A DNA stretch of 5,824 nt from Candidatus Thioglobus sp. Lineage in GTDB: Bacteria > Pseudomonadota > Gammaproteobacteria > PS1 > Pseudothioglobaceae. Positions 1-5,641 of this stretch are shown one piece after another. The stretch is taken from contig JAAOIF010000074.1 of the NCBI GenBank assembly GCA_015163925.1, forward strand, positions 1 to 5,824, read 5' to 3'. Position numbers and translations under genes: made by a program. Within the stretch, counting starts at the first letter, position 1. Every line of letters begins with the position of its first letter. The notes beneath the pieces are model-generated. The model did no database searches. It had not been told where the DNA came from and was given only the letters and a program-made list of their open reading frames with translations.

Positions 1-673
1 GGTATTATTATTGGTATTTTTGCTTAGAGGTTTTGTGGTTGAGCCTTTTAGAATACCGTCTAACTCAATGATGCCGACTTTTTTAACCTATGATTTTTTG
101 TCAGTTGATAAGATTTCTTATGGCCCACATTTGCCGATTAGTAATACTAAATTATTTGAAATTGGCAAGCCTAAACGCGGCGATGTTATTGTTTTTCGCT
201 ATCCGAATTATGAAAAAAATAGTGCTTATCAGGGCGCTGATTTTATCAAGCGAATTGTGGCTTTGCCGGGCGATAAAATCTCTTATATCGGCGACCGCCT
301 GAGTGTGAATGATAAGCCGATTGAGTATCAGAAAATCGGCGTTTTTAAAGGCATTGAGGCGGGCACCGAGATGACTGGTTATAGGCATTATCGGGAATTA
401 TTAGAGCCTAATCCGCATGACATTTTGCTGCATCCGTTTGCGACTTCAAAAAGCATAATAACGGTTGTGCCGGCGGGGCATTATTTTGTGCTGGGGGACA
501 ATCGGCAGCACAGTAGCGACAGCAGATTTTGGGGTTTTGTGCCAGAGGAATACATAGTCGGGCGGGCGTTTTACATCTGGGCACACGGCGATATTGGCGG
601 AGTGATTTTTGGTCCAGAGCGGCTAAAAGCCCTTAAAACCTTGACTTTCGGTAGGAATGGTTTGATTGATTGA
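1..673 (+). CDS. lepB: Signal peptidase I, 5'-truncated by window edge
   Basis: This is the inner-membrane serine protease that removes signal peptides from exported proteins on the periplasmic side. The reading frame is open to the left edge (codons in phase from base 2), so the N-terminal membrane anchor is largely missing; the TTG at 11 is not a real start. Counting that TTG as residue 1, PSNSMMPT holds the nucleophile Ser19 and the oxyanion-hole Ser17. DFIKRIVALPGD holds the general base Lys80. GDNRQHSSDSRFWGFVP (residues 162-178) is the conserved C-terminal box, with Ser168 and Asp170 at the places of E. coli Ser278 and Asp280. The usual DN after GDNR is QH here, which is mild divergence. 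Ser-Lys dyad and domain order match the LepB family. The gene ends in TGA and faces parB convergently; rnc, its usual downstream partner in gammaproteobacteria, is absent. Identification is very secure. Confidence 0.96.
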   Translation, partial: VLLLVFLLRGFVVEPFRIPSNSMMPTFLTYDFLSVDKISYGPHLPISNTKLFEIGKPKRGDVIVFRYPNYEKNSAYQGADFIKRIVALPGDKISYIGDRLSVNDKPIEYQKIGVFKGIEAGTEMTGYRHYRELLEPNPHDILLHPFATSKSIITVVPAGHYFVLGDNRQHSSDSRFWGFVPEEYIVGRAFYIWAHGDIGGVIFGPERLKALKTLTFGRNGLID

Positions 674-693
674 TTTATTTATTGGCTAAATTA

Positions 694-1551
694 TTAAAAG
701 AAAATATCCTTTAAAATACTGTCTAATTCGTCTTTTGAGCCATAGTGTAAAATAATTTTGCCCTTATCACCGCTGCCTTTGATTTCGGCTTTGGACTTTA
801 ATTTTTGATTCAAAGATTTCATCAAAGCGTCAATGCGAGAATCGATTATTACCGCTGTTTTAACGGGTTTTGGAGCTAATGTCCGTTTTACTAATTCCTC
901 AGTCTGGCGCACCGAAAGCATCTTTTTGACTACCTGATTAGCAATCTCAAGCTGCTGTTTTGCCTTTAGTGACAGCAGCGAGCGCGCATGCCCCATCTCT
1001 AATTGCCTCTTACTCAGCAGCTGTTTGACCTCTGGCTGAAGCTGCAAAAGGCGAATTAAATTACTCACACTTGAGCGCGAACGCCCGACCACACCGGAGA
1101 TTTGCGCATGAGTCATTTGAAAATCGCTGATTAATTGCTGCAATGCTTTGGCTTCCTCAAGCGGGGTGAGGGATTCGCGCTGGATATTTTCAATCAGCCC
1201 GATGGCAAGGGCAACTTGGTCGTCAATCTTGCGAATAATTACCGGAACCTCTTTCAGACCGGCAATTTTAGCGGCTCTCCAGCGCCGCTCGCCGGCAATA
1301 ATTTCGTATTTTTTCGGGGCAATTTTCCGGACTACTAACGGCTGGATGATGCCTTGTGAAGTGATGGAATTGGCAAGCTCGTTCAGGGTTTCTGGGTCAA
1401 TATCGTCTCTGGGCTGGAATTTTCCACGCTGCAAAATATTCACACTCAGAGTGTCAAGATTGCTTGAATCACCGCCTGCGTTTGAGTTTGCGGCAGTTAC
1501 TTGCCCTAATAATACATCTAATCCGCGTCCGAGTTTTAAAGTTTTTGCCAT
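694..1551 (-). CDS. parB: Chromosome partitioning protein ParB
   Basis: ParB is a CTP-dependent DNA-clamp protein that loads at parS sites, spreads along DNA and stimulates the ParA ATPase to segregate the replication-origin region. The 285-residue product begins KLGRGLDVLLG, the usual ParB opening, followed by a short Ser/Asn/Gly linker (about 18-32). The N-terminal CTP-binding domain shows QRGKFQPRDD (41-50), GERRWRA (87-93) and ENIQRESLTPLEEA (121-134). A central helix-turn-helix lies at about 146-170, followed by GHAR (187-190). The C-terminal 50 residues form the dimerisation region. Length is normal for a chromosomal ParB. It follows parA on the same strand with a 32-base gap made of short tandem repeats, so the two are surely cotranscribed. 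The only ribosome-binding candidate is a weak AAGG eight bases before ATG, inside a repeat. The QRGKxQPR block points to Gammaproteobacteria. No consensus parS was seen in the window. Confidence 0.96.
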   Translation of the reverse strand: MAKTLKLGRGLDVLLGQVTAANSNAGGDSSNLDTLSVNILQRGKFQPRDDIDPETLNELANSITSQGIIQPLVVRKIAPKKYEIIAGERRWRAAKIAGLKEVPVIIRKIDDQVALAIGLIENIQRESLTPLEEAKALQQLISDFQMTHAQISGVVGRSRSSVSNLIRLLQLQPEVKQLLSKRQLEMGHARSLLSLKAKQQLEIANQVVKKMLSVRQTEELVKRTLAPKPVKTAVIIDSRIDALMKSLNQKLKSKAEIKGSGDKGKIILHYGSKDELDSILKDIFF

Positions 1552-1591
1552 AATTTTTGCCTTAATTTTGCTTTAATTTTGCCTTAATTTT
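1551..1591. repeat. 11-base tandem repeat spanning the parA-parB junction
   Basis: On the + strand the unit TTAATTTTGCY occurs at 1562-1572 and 1573-1583, differing only in the last base. It is flanked by a degenerate copy at 1551-1561 and a partial one at 1584-1591. On the coding (minus) strand the unit reads as a GCAAAATTAA type of sequence. The parA stop codon lies in one copy, and the AAGG that may serve as the parB ribosome binding site lies in another. The repeat fills the whole 32-base gap between the genes. It looks like replication-slippage duplication of a short AT-rich sequence; no function is evident. Confidence 0.75.
1560..1563 (-). promoter_or_regulatory. Weak ribosome binding site candidate for parB
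   Basis: AAGG on the minus strand lies eight bases before the parB ATG and is the only Shine-Dalgarno-like run in the parA-parB gap. Similar bases occur in the neighbouring repeat copy (GGC at the same place in the unit), so slippage could move or duplicate the site. Coupling to parA translation may matter as much as this site. Confidence 0.4.
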
Positions 1592-2363
1592 TCTGAGTTT
1601 TCTGAGTTTTTCTTAGCACTTCGCTGGCTAAGGATATGTATGAAATTGAGCCTTTGGAGGATCTGGCATAATTAATTACAGCCTGACCAAAACTTGGCGC
1701 TTCGGCTAATTTTACATTTCTTGGAATGATGGTTTTGAAAACTTTGTGTGAAAAATGTTGCAATAATTGGATTGAAACTTCATTGGATAAATTATTTCTG
1801 GCATCAAACATAGTCCTAATTATGCCAGTAATTTCTAATTTTGGATTGGTTGTAGCTTTGATTTTATCAATCGTTTGCATCAGCGCACTCAGGCCTTCTA
1901 AGGCATAATATTCGCATTGCATCGGGATAATAATGCCGTCAGCGGCGGTGAAGGCGTTGATTGTCAGCATATTTAGCGAGGGCGGGCAATCAATTAAAAT
2001 ATAGTCATATTTATTTGCGATTTTGCTGATGGCGGCTTGTAATTTGTATTCAGAATTTTCGCGACTTAGCAAGGCAACCTCAGCGGCGATAAGGTCGGTA
2101 TTAGCAGGCAGCAAGTCAATTTCCATATTCGGCGAGCGGGTAATTGCCTCAGAAATTTCGCATTCGTCCAATAATAATTCGCAAATGGAATTCTCTAAAT
2201 TATATTTATCCACGCCGCAGCCCATAGTAGCATTGCCTTGTGGGTCAATATCAATTAGTAAAATCCGCTTGTTAATGACGCTGAGGGCGGCACTCAAATT
2301 CACCGCAGTAGTGGTTTTGCCGACTCCGCCTTTTTGATTTGTGATTGCCAGAACAGTTGCCAT
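1584..2363 (-). CDS. parA: Chromosome partitioning ATPase ParA (Soj)
   Basis: ParA is a deviant-Walker ATPase that binds DNA nonspecifically as an ATP dimer; its gradient over the nucleoid draws ParB-parS complexes apart. The 259-residue product has the deviant Walker A KGGVGKTTT at 11-19, with signature Lys11 and P-loop Lys16. It also has DIDPQGN (38-44) as switch region and Walker B DYILIDCPPS (120-129, Asp125). There is no N-terminal helix-turn-helix extension, so this is the short chromosomal Soj type rather than a plasmid P1-type ParA. The start is the ATG five bases after the ctpA stop; no good ribosome binding site precedes it, so translation is probably coupled to ctpA. The C-terminal tail ends in a KTQKTQ repeat caused by a 9-base DNA duplication. 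Unlike most chromosomal parAB pairs, it is not preceded here by the rsmG/mnmG (gid) genes. Identification is very secure. Confidence 0.97.
   Translation of the reverse strand: MATVLAITNQKGGVGKTTTAVNLSAALSVINKRILLIDIDPQGNATMGCGVDKYNLENSICELLLDECEISEAITRSPNMEIDLLPANTDLIAAEVALLSRENSEYKLQAAISKIANKYDYILIDCPPSLNMLTINAFTAADGIIIPMQCEYYALEGLSALMQTIDKIKATTNPKLEITGIIRTMFDARNNLSNEVSIQLLQHFSHKVFKTIIPRNVKLAEAPSFGQAVINYARSSKGSISYISLASEVLRKTQKTQKN
1592..1609. repeat. 9-base direct tandem duplication in the parA 3' end
   Basis: TCTGAGTTT occurs twice in perfect tandem on the + strand. On the coding strand the duplication is in frame and produces the KTQKTQ tail of ParA, just before the stop. Because the unit is a multiple of three, copy-number change would lengthen or shorten the ParA tail without a frameshift. 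It directly adjoins the 11-base repeats of the parA-parB gap. Confidence 0.8.
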
Positions 2364-2368
2364 AACAA

Positions 2369-3706
2369 CTATTTTTTACTATTTAGCACATTTAAGGCTT
2401 TCAGCAAATTACTGGCCTCATGCACAAAATAATCTTTTTTCAGGCGCTCAATGGTTTTTTCATTCTCTTGGATTTTTTTATCCTCTTGGACTTCCAAAAT
2501 TTCCTCAGGCGACAGCTTGGACGGGTCTTCAACCTCTAAATGCCCGCTCAAATCACTTTCTTTAGTGTTAATAACGCTGCCTTCTTTTTCATTTTCAAGG
2601 CTGATATTTTTCAATACTATATCTGGCTCAATGCCTTTGGCTTGGATTGAGCGCCCGCTCGGGGTGTAGTAACGGGCTGTGGTGATTTTCAGCCCGTAGC
2701 CGTCTGGCAATTCAATAATAGTTTGCACCGAGCCTTTGCCGAATGAGGTTTGCCCCATGACAATAGCGCGCTTGTGGTCTTGCAGTGCGCCGGCGACAAT
2801 TTCTGATGCTGAAGCCGAGCCTTCGTTGATTAAAACTGCCATCGGCACGCCGTGCAAAATATCGCCCGGTTTGGTTTTAAATTCAATATTTGAGTTGGGA
2901 ATTCGCCCCTTAGTGTAAACCACCAGACCGGCTTTTTTGATGAATAAATTAGAGACATCAACTGCTCCATTTAGCACTCCGCCAGGGTTATTGCGTAAAT
3001 CAAGAATCAGGGCGCTGAGGGGATTTTTATTTTCTATTACTAATTTTTTAAGGGTTGTTTTGAGCAAATTAACAGTTGGAGTTTGAAAGCTGGAAATGCG
3101 AATATAGCCGATTCCGTCTGCTAATAAATAGCCCTTGACCGAAGTAATAGTAATAATTTGCCGAGTGATTTTGACCTTAAATGGCTTTTTGTTTTTTCGC
3201 ACAATCGTAAGCTCAATAGTGGTATCAGGCTTGCCACGCATCAAACTAACTCCATCTTCAAGAGTCATTCCACGAGCTGATTTATTGCCAATTTTGACGA
3301 TTAAATCTCCGGCTTGAATTCCAGCCCGATAAGCCGGCGTGTCGTCAATCGGGGAGATAACGGTAATGCCTTCGTCTTTTTTGCCGATAACAATTCCGAG
3401 TCCGCCAAATTTGCCTGAGGCACTTTCAAGTAAGTTTTTCTGTTCCTTTGGTTTTAAATAATCCGAATGTGGGTCTAAGCCTTTCACCATACCTTTTATA
3501 GCGTGTTCAAATAATTCCGGATTGGTGGTTTCATCAACATATAATTGCTTAATATGGCTAAAAACTTTGGTAAATGTTTCTAAATCTACAAAGAAATCTG
3601 CCACTTTTTTCTCGCTTTCGGTCTGGGCACAGGCGGGCGTTAGGCTTAAAAAAGTGAATAAAAGTAGTAAAAATGGCAAATGTTTAAAAAAGTTAAAGAA
3701 ATTCAT
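2369..3706 (-). CDS. ctpA: S41 family C-terminal processing protease (CtpA/Prc-like), exported
   Basis: A periplasmic serine protease of the tail-specific family, which trims or degrades envelope proteins from their C-termini. In relatives the substrates include peptidoglycan hydrolases; the substrate here is unknown. The 445-residue product opens with a signal peptide (hydrophobic core about 11-23). Signal peptidase I cleavage after ACA (25-27) looks likely, though Cys26 in TPAC leaves a weak lipoprotein alternative. A PDZ domain follows at about 100-185 (FGGLGIVIG onward, with SPIDDTPAYRAGIQAGD). The S41 protease core has RNNPGG (238-243), GSASASE with nucleophile Ser299, and SFGKGSVQ with Lys324 and Gln328. 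The Ser-Lys spacing of 25 and Lys-Gln spacing of 4 match the family. The C-terminal tail (about 370-430) is very rich in Glu and Lys. No clear ribosome binding site precedes the ATG, and no better start exists. It heads the minus-strand run ctpA-parA-parB. Confidence 0.94.
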   Translation of the reverse strand: MNFFNFFKHLPFLLLLFTFLSLTPACAQTESEKKVADFFVDLETFTKVFSHIKQLYVDETTNPELFEHAIKGMVKGLDPHSDYLKPKEQKNLLESASGKFGGLGIVIGKKDEGITVISPIDDTPAYRAGIQAGDLIVKIGNKSARGMTLEDGVSLMRGKPDTTIELTIVRKNKKPFKVKITRQIITITSVKGYLLADGIGYIRISSFQTPTVNLLKTTLKKLVIENKNPLSALILDLRNNPGGVLNGAVDVSNLFIKKAGLVVYTKGRIPNSNIEFKTKPGDILHGVPMAVLINEGSASASEIVAGALQDHKRAIVMGQTSFGKGSVQTIIELPDGYGLKITTARYYTPSGRSIQAKGIEPDIVLKNISLENEKEGSVINTKESDLSGHLEVEDPSKLSPEEILEVQEDKKIQENEKTIERLKKDYFVHEASNLLKALNVLNSKK

Positions 3707-3713
3707 AATATAA

Positions 3714-3743
3714 TTGTTTAGTAATGGAAAGTTAAAATATAAT
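3714..3743 (+). promoter_or_regulatory. Candidate sigma70-type promoter for the mlaC-like/arsR-like pair
   Basis: A perfect -10 hexamer TATAAT (3738-3743) lies 18 bases after TTGTTT (3714-3719), which matches the first three bases of the -35 consensus. Transcription would start near 3750, leaving a leader of about 54 bases. A second weaker pair, TTGAAC (3745-3750) with TTTACT (3768-3773) at 17-base spacing, lies just downstream. The region is so AT-rich that chance matches are likely. The minus-strand promoter of ctpA must lie in the same 97-base interval; TATTAT- and TATATT-like hexamers are visible there but have no convincing -35 partner. Confidence 0.4.
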
Positions 3744-3792
3744 ATTGAACTTGGTAATTCTTTGGATTTTACTTTGTTTTATTTTTGCATAT

Positions 3793-3798
3793 AGGGAG
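3793..3798 (+). promoter_or_regulatory. Ribosome binding site of the mlaC-like gene
   Basis: AGGGAG lies five bases before the ATG at 3804 and fixes that start. It is the strongest Shine-Dalgarno sequence seen in the window and contrasts with the absent or weak sites before ctpA, parA, parB and lgt. Confidence 0.75.
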
Positions 3799-3803
3799 AA
3801 AAA

Positions 3804-4397
3804 ATGAAAAAATTGAATTTAATTTTAGCAATATTGGCAATATTTGCCTCAGCGGCTGTAACGGCAAATCAGTCAGAGCAAGCGAAAGAGCCATATTATA
3901 ATCCTGTTGAGCTGATTCAATCGGCTATTATAAAACTCAATCAGCTGACCTCGGCGGTAACTTATTCGCCGGCGGTAGTTAATGATTTGGTTGAGCAGGA
4001 AATAGCGCCTTTATTTGATTTTAATCACATCGCCGCTGAGGTTTTATGGGTGCTGAATGTGGATTTGAATAAGGCTCAAATGCAGACTTTTGCGGATAAA
4101 TTAAAAGCCGATATTATGGCTACTTTGCTGGCTAAATTATCTCAAGCAAATTCCACTTCAATTAATTTCATATCCGCCAGACCCTTGATAAACAGTAGCA
4201 TTGCGGTCAAGCTAAGAGTTGGTAATTATTCTCCATTTGGGATTTTTATTGATTTATTATTCCATCAAAATTCAACTGGAACATGGCAGATTTTTGATGT
4301 AGTTTTAAACAACGACAGCCTGATAAATTATTATCAAAAAAGAGTTTTAATTCAAGCCAGAAGGCATGGAATTTACAAAGTTTTGGGCAAAATTTAG
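3804..4397 (+). CDS. Exported MlaC/Ttg2D-family phospholipid-binding protein
   Basis: MlaC-family proteins are periplasmic carriers that shuttle phospholipids between the outer-membrane Mla complex and the inner-membrane MlaFEDB ABC transporter. This 197-residue protein starts with a signal peptide (MKK, hydrophobic 5-18, likely cleavage after VTA at residue 21). The family pattern follows: NPVELIQSAI near the mature N-terminus; VEQEIAPLFDFNHIAAEVL (63-81), aligning with the VDQELLPYVQVKYAGALVL region of E. coli MlaC; a helical stretch to about 114; and TWQIFDVVLNNDSLINYY (160-177), aligning with NWQAYDMIAEGVSMI. Length is slightly below the usual 200-215. No other mla gene is in view, so it is either an orphan or separated from the transporter. 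HpnM-type hopanoid-associated relatives belong to the same family and cannot be excluded. It has a strong AGGGAG and is followed 22 bases later by the ArsR-type gene, suggesting an operon. Confidence 0.8.
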   Translation: MKKLNLILAILAIFASAAVTANQSEQAKEPYYNPVELIQSAIIKLNQLTSAVTYSPAVVNDLVEQEIAPLFDFNHIAAEVLWVLNVDLNKAQMQTFADKLKADIMATLLAKLSQANSTSINFISARPLINSSIAVKLRVGNYSPFGIFIDLLFHQNSTGTWQIFDVVLNNDSLINYYQKRVLIQARRHGIYKVLGKI

Positions 4398-4408
4398 TTT
4401 AAGTTTTT

Positions 4409-4413
4409 AAGGA
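4409..4413 (+). promoter_or_regulatory. Ribosome binding site of the ArsR-family gene
   Basis: AAGGA lies six bases before the ATG at 4420 and supports that start. It sits in the 22-base gap after the mlaC-like stop codon; no terminator or hairpin is seen between the two genes. Confidence 0.65.
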
Positions 4414-4419
4414 ATATTT

Positions 4420-4731
4420 ATGAGTGAAATAAATTTATTAGAGAAAGAAGAAGACATTGAAAAAGCCACTAAAGCCTTGAAGGCAATGGCTCATCCGCTG
4501 CGTTTGAAGATTTTATGCGCCCTCAAAAACGAAGAAATGCCGGTGTTAGAAATCGTCAAACAGGTCGGCTCGTCTCAGTCAAATATTTCACAACATATTG
4601 ACATTCTCAGAACCAAAGATATTATTGAATCTCGGCGTGACGGTAACAAAATTTTATGCAAGATTAAAGACACCAAAATTTTACAATTAGTTGCTAATAT
4701 GCAGACTGTTTTCTGCTCTGGCGACTCGTAA
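4420..4731 (+). CDS. ArsR-family repressor with BigR/SqrR-like cysteine pair
   Basis: A 103-residue winged-helix DNA-binding protein that probably represses transcription as a dimer in the cytoplasm. AMAHPLRLKILCAL (22-35) is the typical ArsR-family first helix segment. The recognition helix-turn-helix spans about 44-63 (EIVKQVGSSQSNISQHIDIL), and a beta wing follows at about 69-82. The metal-binding motifs of classical members (ELCVCDL-type in the recognition region, or C-terminal His/Asp sites) are absent. Instead Cys33, in ILCAL, and Cys99, near the end in TVFC, sit where BigR, YgaV and SqrR carry the two cysteines that form a polysulfide link when sulfide-derived persulfides are present. 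The 66-residue spacing agrees with the spacing I recall for those proteins. Cys80 is an additional cysteine. The fold is certain; the sensing role is inferred from these residues. It is probably cotranscribed with the MlaC-like gene; none of the usual sulfide-detoxification partners is in view. Confidence 0.88.
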   Translation: MSEINLLEKEEDIEKATKALKAMAHPLRLKILCALKNEEMPVLEIVKQVGSSQSNISQHIDILRTKDIIESRRDGNKILCKIKDTKILQLVANMQTVFCSGDS

Positions 4732-4754
4732 AACCCTTGTTATTTATAGCATAC

Positions 4755-4831
4755 GCGCTCGTAGCTCAGCTGGATAGAGTGTTGGCCTCCGAAGCCAAAT
4801 GTCGGGTGTTCAAATCACCTCGAGCGCACCA
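4755..4831 (+). tRNA. tRNA-Arg, anticodon CCG
   Basis: A complete 77-base cloverleaf. The acceptor stem GCGCTCG (4755-4761) pairs perfectly with CGAGCGC (4821-4827), followed by A and an encoded CCA. The D arm is GCTC/GAGT. The anticodon stem TTGGC/GCCAA encloses the loop CTCCGAA, with anticodon CCG at 4789-4791, which reads the arginine codon CGG. The variable loop is 5 bases (ATGTC). The T stem GGGTG/CACCT has the loop TTCAAAT. It begins 23 bases after the stop of the ArsR-type gene and ends 27 bases before lgt. The only upstream promoter hint is a TATAGC at 4745-4750 without a clear -35, so cotranscription with its neighbours is possible. Confidence 0.97.
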
Positions 4832-4858
4832 AAATCTCCAAAACAAAAGCATAAAAAT

Positions 4859-5638
4859 ATGACTTATCCGCAGATAAATCCGATTGCATTTGACTTTGGT
4901 TTTATCCAAATTCATTGGTATGGGCTGATGTATTTGCTGGCGTTTATTAGCGCTTATTTGTTGGCTCGGCGGCGCGCCAAAAGCAGCCCTGACTGGGATA
5001 ATCAGCAAGTTGAGGATATGATTTTTTTTGGCGCATTAGGGGTAGTACTCGGCGGTCGGATTGGCTATGTTTTGTTTTATGATTTTGCTTATTTTATTAG
5101 CGAGCCGTTAAGTATTTTTGCAATTCAAAATGGCGGAATGTCCTTTCACGGCGGCTTTTTGGGAGTGTTATTGGCGATGTTTTGGTTCAATCGCAAATAC
5201 CACAAAACTTTTTTTACCACAATGGATTTTGTAGCTCCATTAGTGCCGTTAGGACTGGGTTTCGGGCGGATTGGCAATTTTATAAACAATGAGCTTTGGG
5301 GCAAAATTAGCGACAGTCCGCTGGCAATTTTCATTCAGCAAGAGGGTCTGAGCCGCTACCCCTCACAGCTGTATCAGGCGTTGTTAGAGGGTTTGGCGCT
5401 ATTTCTTATCCTCTGGATTTTCAGCAAAAAGCCGCGTCCGAATATGTCAATTTCGGCGTTGTTTTTGATTTTTTATGGTCTTTTTAGAGTTGTGGTTGAG
5501 TTCGTGAGAGTGCCGGATGCGCAGCTCGGATATCTGGCATTTGGCTGGCTGACGATGGGGCAAATTCTGAGTTTTCCGATGATTATTTTTGGCATTTATT
5601 TACTGCAAAAGGCTTACTCCAAGCCCCATAGAGCGTAA
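4859..5638 (+). CDS. lgt: Prolipoprotein diacylglyceryl transferase
   Basis: Lgt moves a diacylglyceryl group from phosphatidylglycerol to the lipobox cysteine of prolipoproteins, the first step of lipoprotein maturation, in the inner membrane. The 259-residue product is a multi-pass membrane protein. It shows NGGMSFHGG (91-99, His97), the Lgt signature GRIGNFINNE (136-145, Arg137, Asn140, Glu145), RYPSQLYQALLEG (166-178) and YGLFRVVVEFVR (206-217, Arg210, Glu214). These correspond to E. coli His103, Arg143, Asn146, Glu151, Arg239 and Glu243. The start was placed at the ATG at 4859 because the frame upstream runs into the tRNA, and MTYPQINPIAFDFG fits the family N-terminus. No Shine-Dalgarno sequence precedes this ATG; the leader is A-rich. 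It overlaps nothing and is followed three bases later by thyA. Identification is very secure. Confidence 0.96.
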   Translation: MTYPQINPIAFDFGFIQIHWYGLMYLLAFISAYLLARRRAKSSPDWDNQQVEDMIFFGALGVVLGGRIGYVLFYDFAYFISEPLSIFAIQNGGMSFHGGFLGVLLAMFWFNRKYHKTFFTTMDFVAPLVPLGLGFGRIGNFINNELWGKISDSPLAIFIQQEGLSRYPSQLYQALLEGLALFLILWIFSKKPRPNMSISALFLIFYGLFRVVVEFVRVPDAQLGYLAFGWLTMGQILSFPMIIFGIYLLQKAYSKPHRA

Positions 5639-5641
5639 TTT

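Noticed and set aside
11..13. TTG at 11 as the start of lepB
   Set aside because: The frame is open upstream to the window edge and the membrane anchor typical of LepB is missing, so the gene simply begins outside the window.
1148..1576. A 142-codon open frame on the + strand opposite parB
   Set aside because: It is antisense to the well-conserved parB coding sequence, has no ribosome binding site and no recognisable protein features; it is a shadow frame.
2341..2565. A + strand frame across the ctpA-parA junction
   Set aside because: It overlaps two secure genes on the opposite strand and shows no protein family signal.
4732..4754. A terminator or strong promoter between the ArsR-type gene and the tRNA
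   Set aside because: There is no hairpin with a T-run, and only an isolated TATAGC without a -35 partner in 23 bases; support is too weak to list as a feature.
4799..4858. An upstream in-frame ATG that would extend Lgt by 20 residues
   Set aside because: It lies inside the tRNA-Arg gene, and the added residues do not resemble an Lgt N-terminus. The ATG at 4859 gives the normal family start.
4766..5008. An 80-codon minus-strand frame over the tRNA and the start of lgt
   Set aside because: It reads through the reverse complement of a tRNA and a conserved gene; coding is not plausible.
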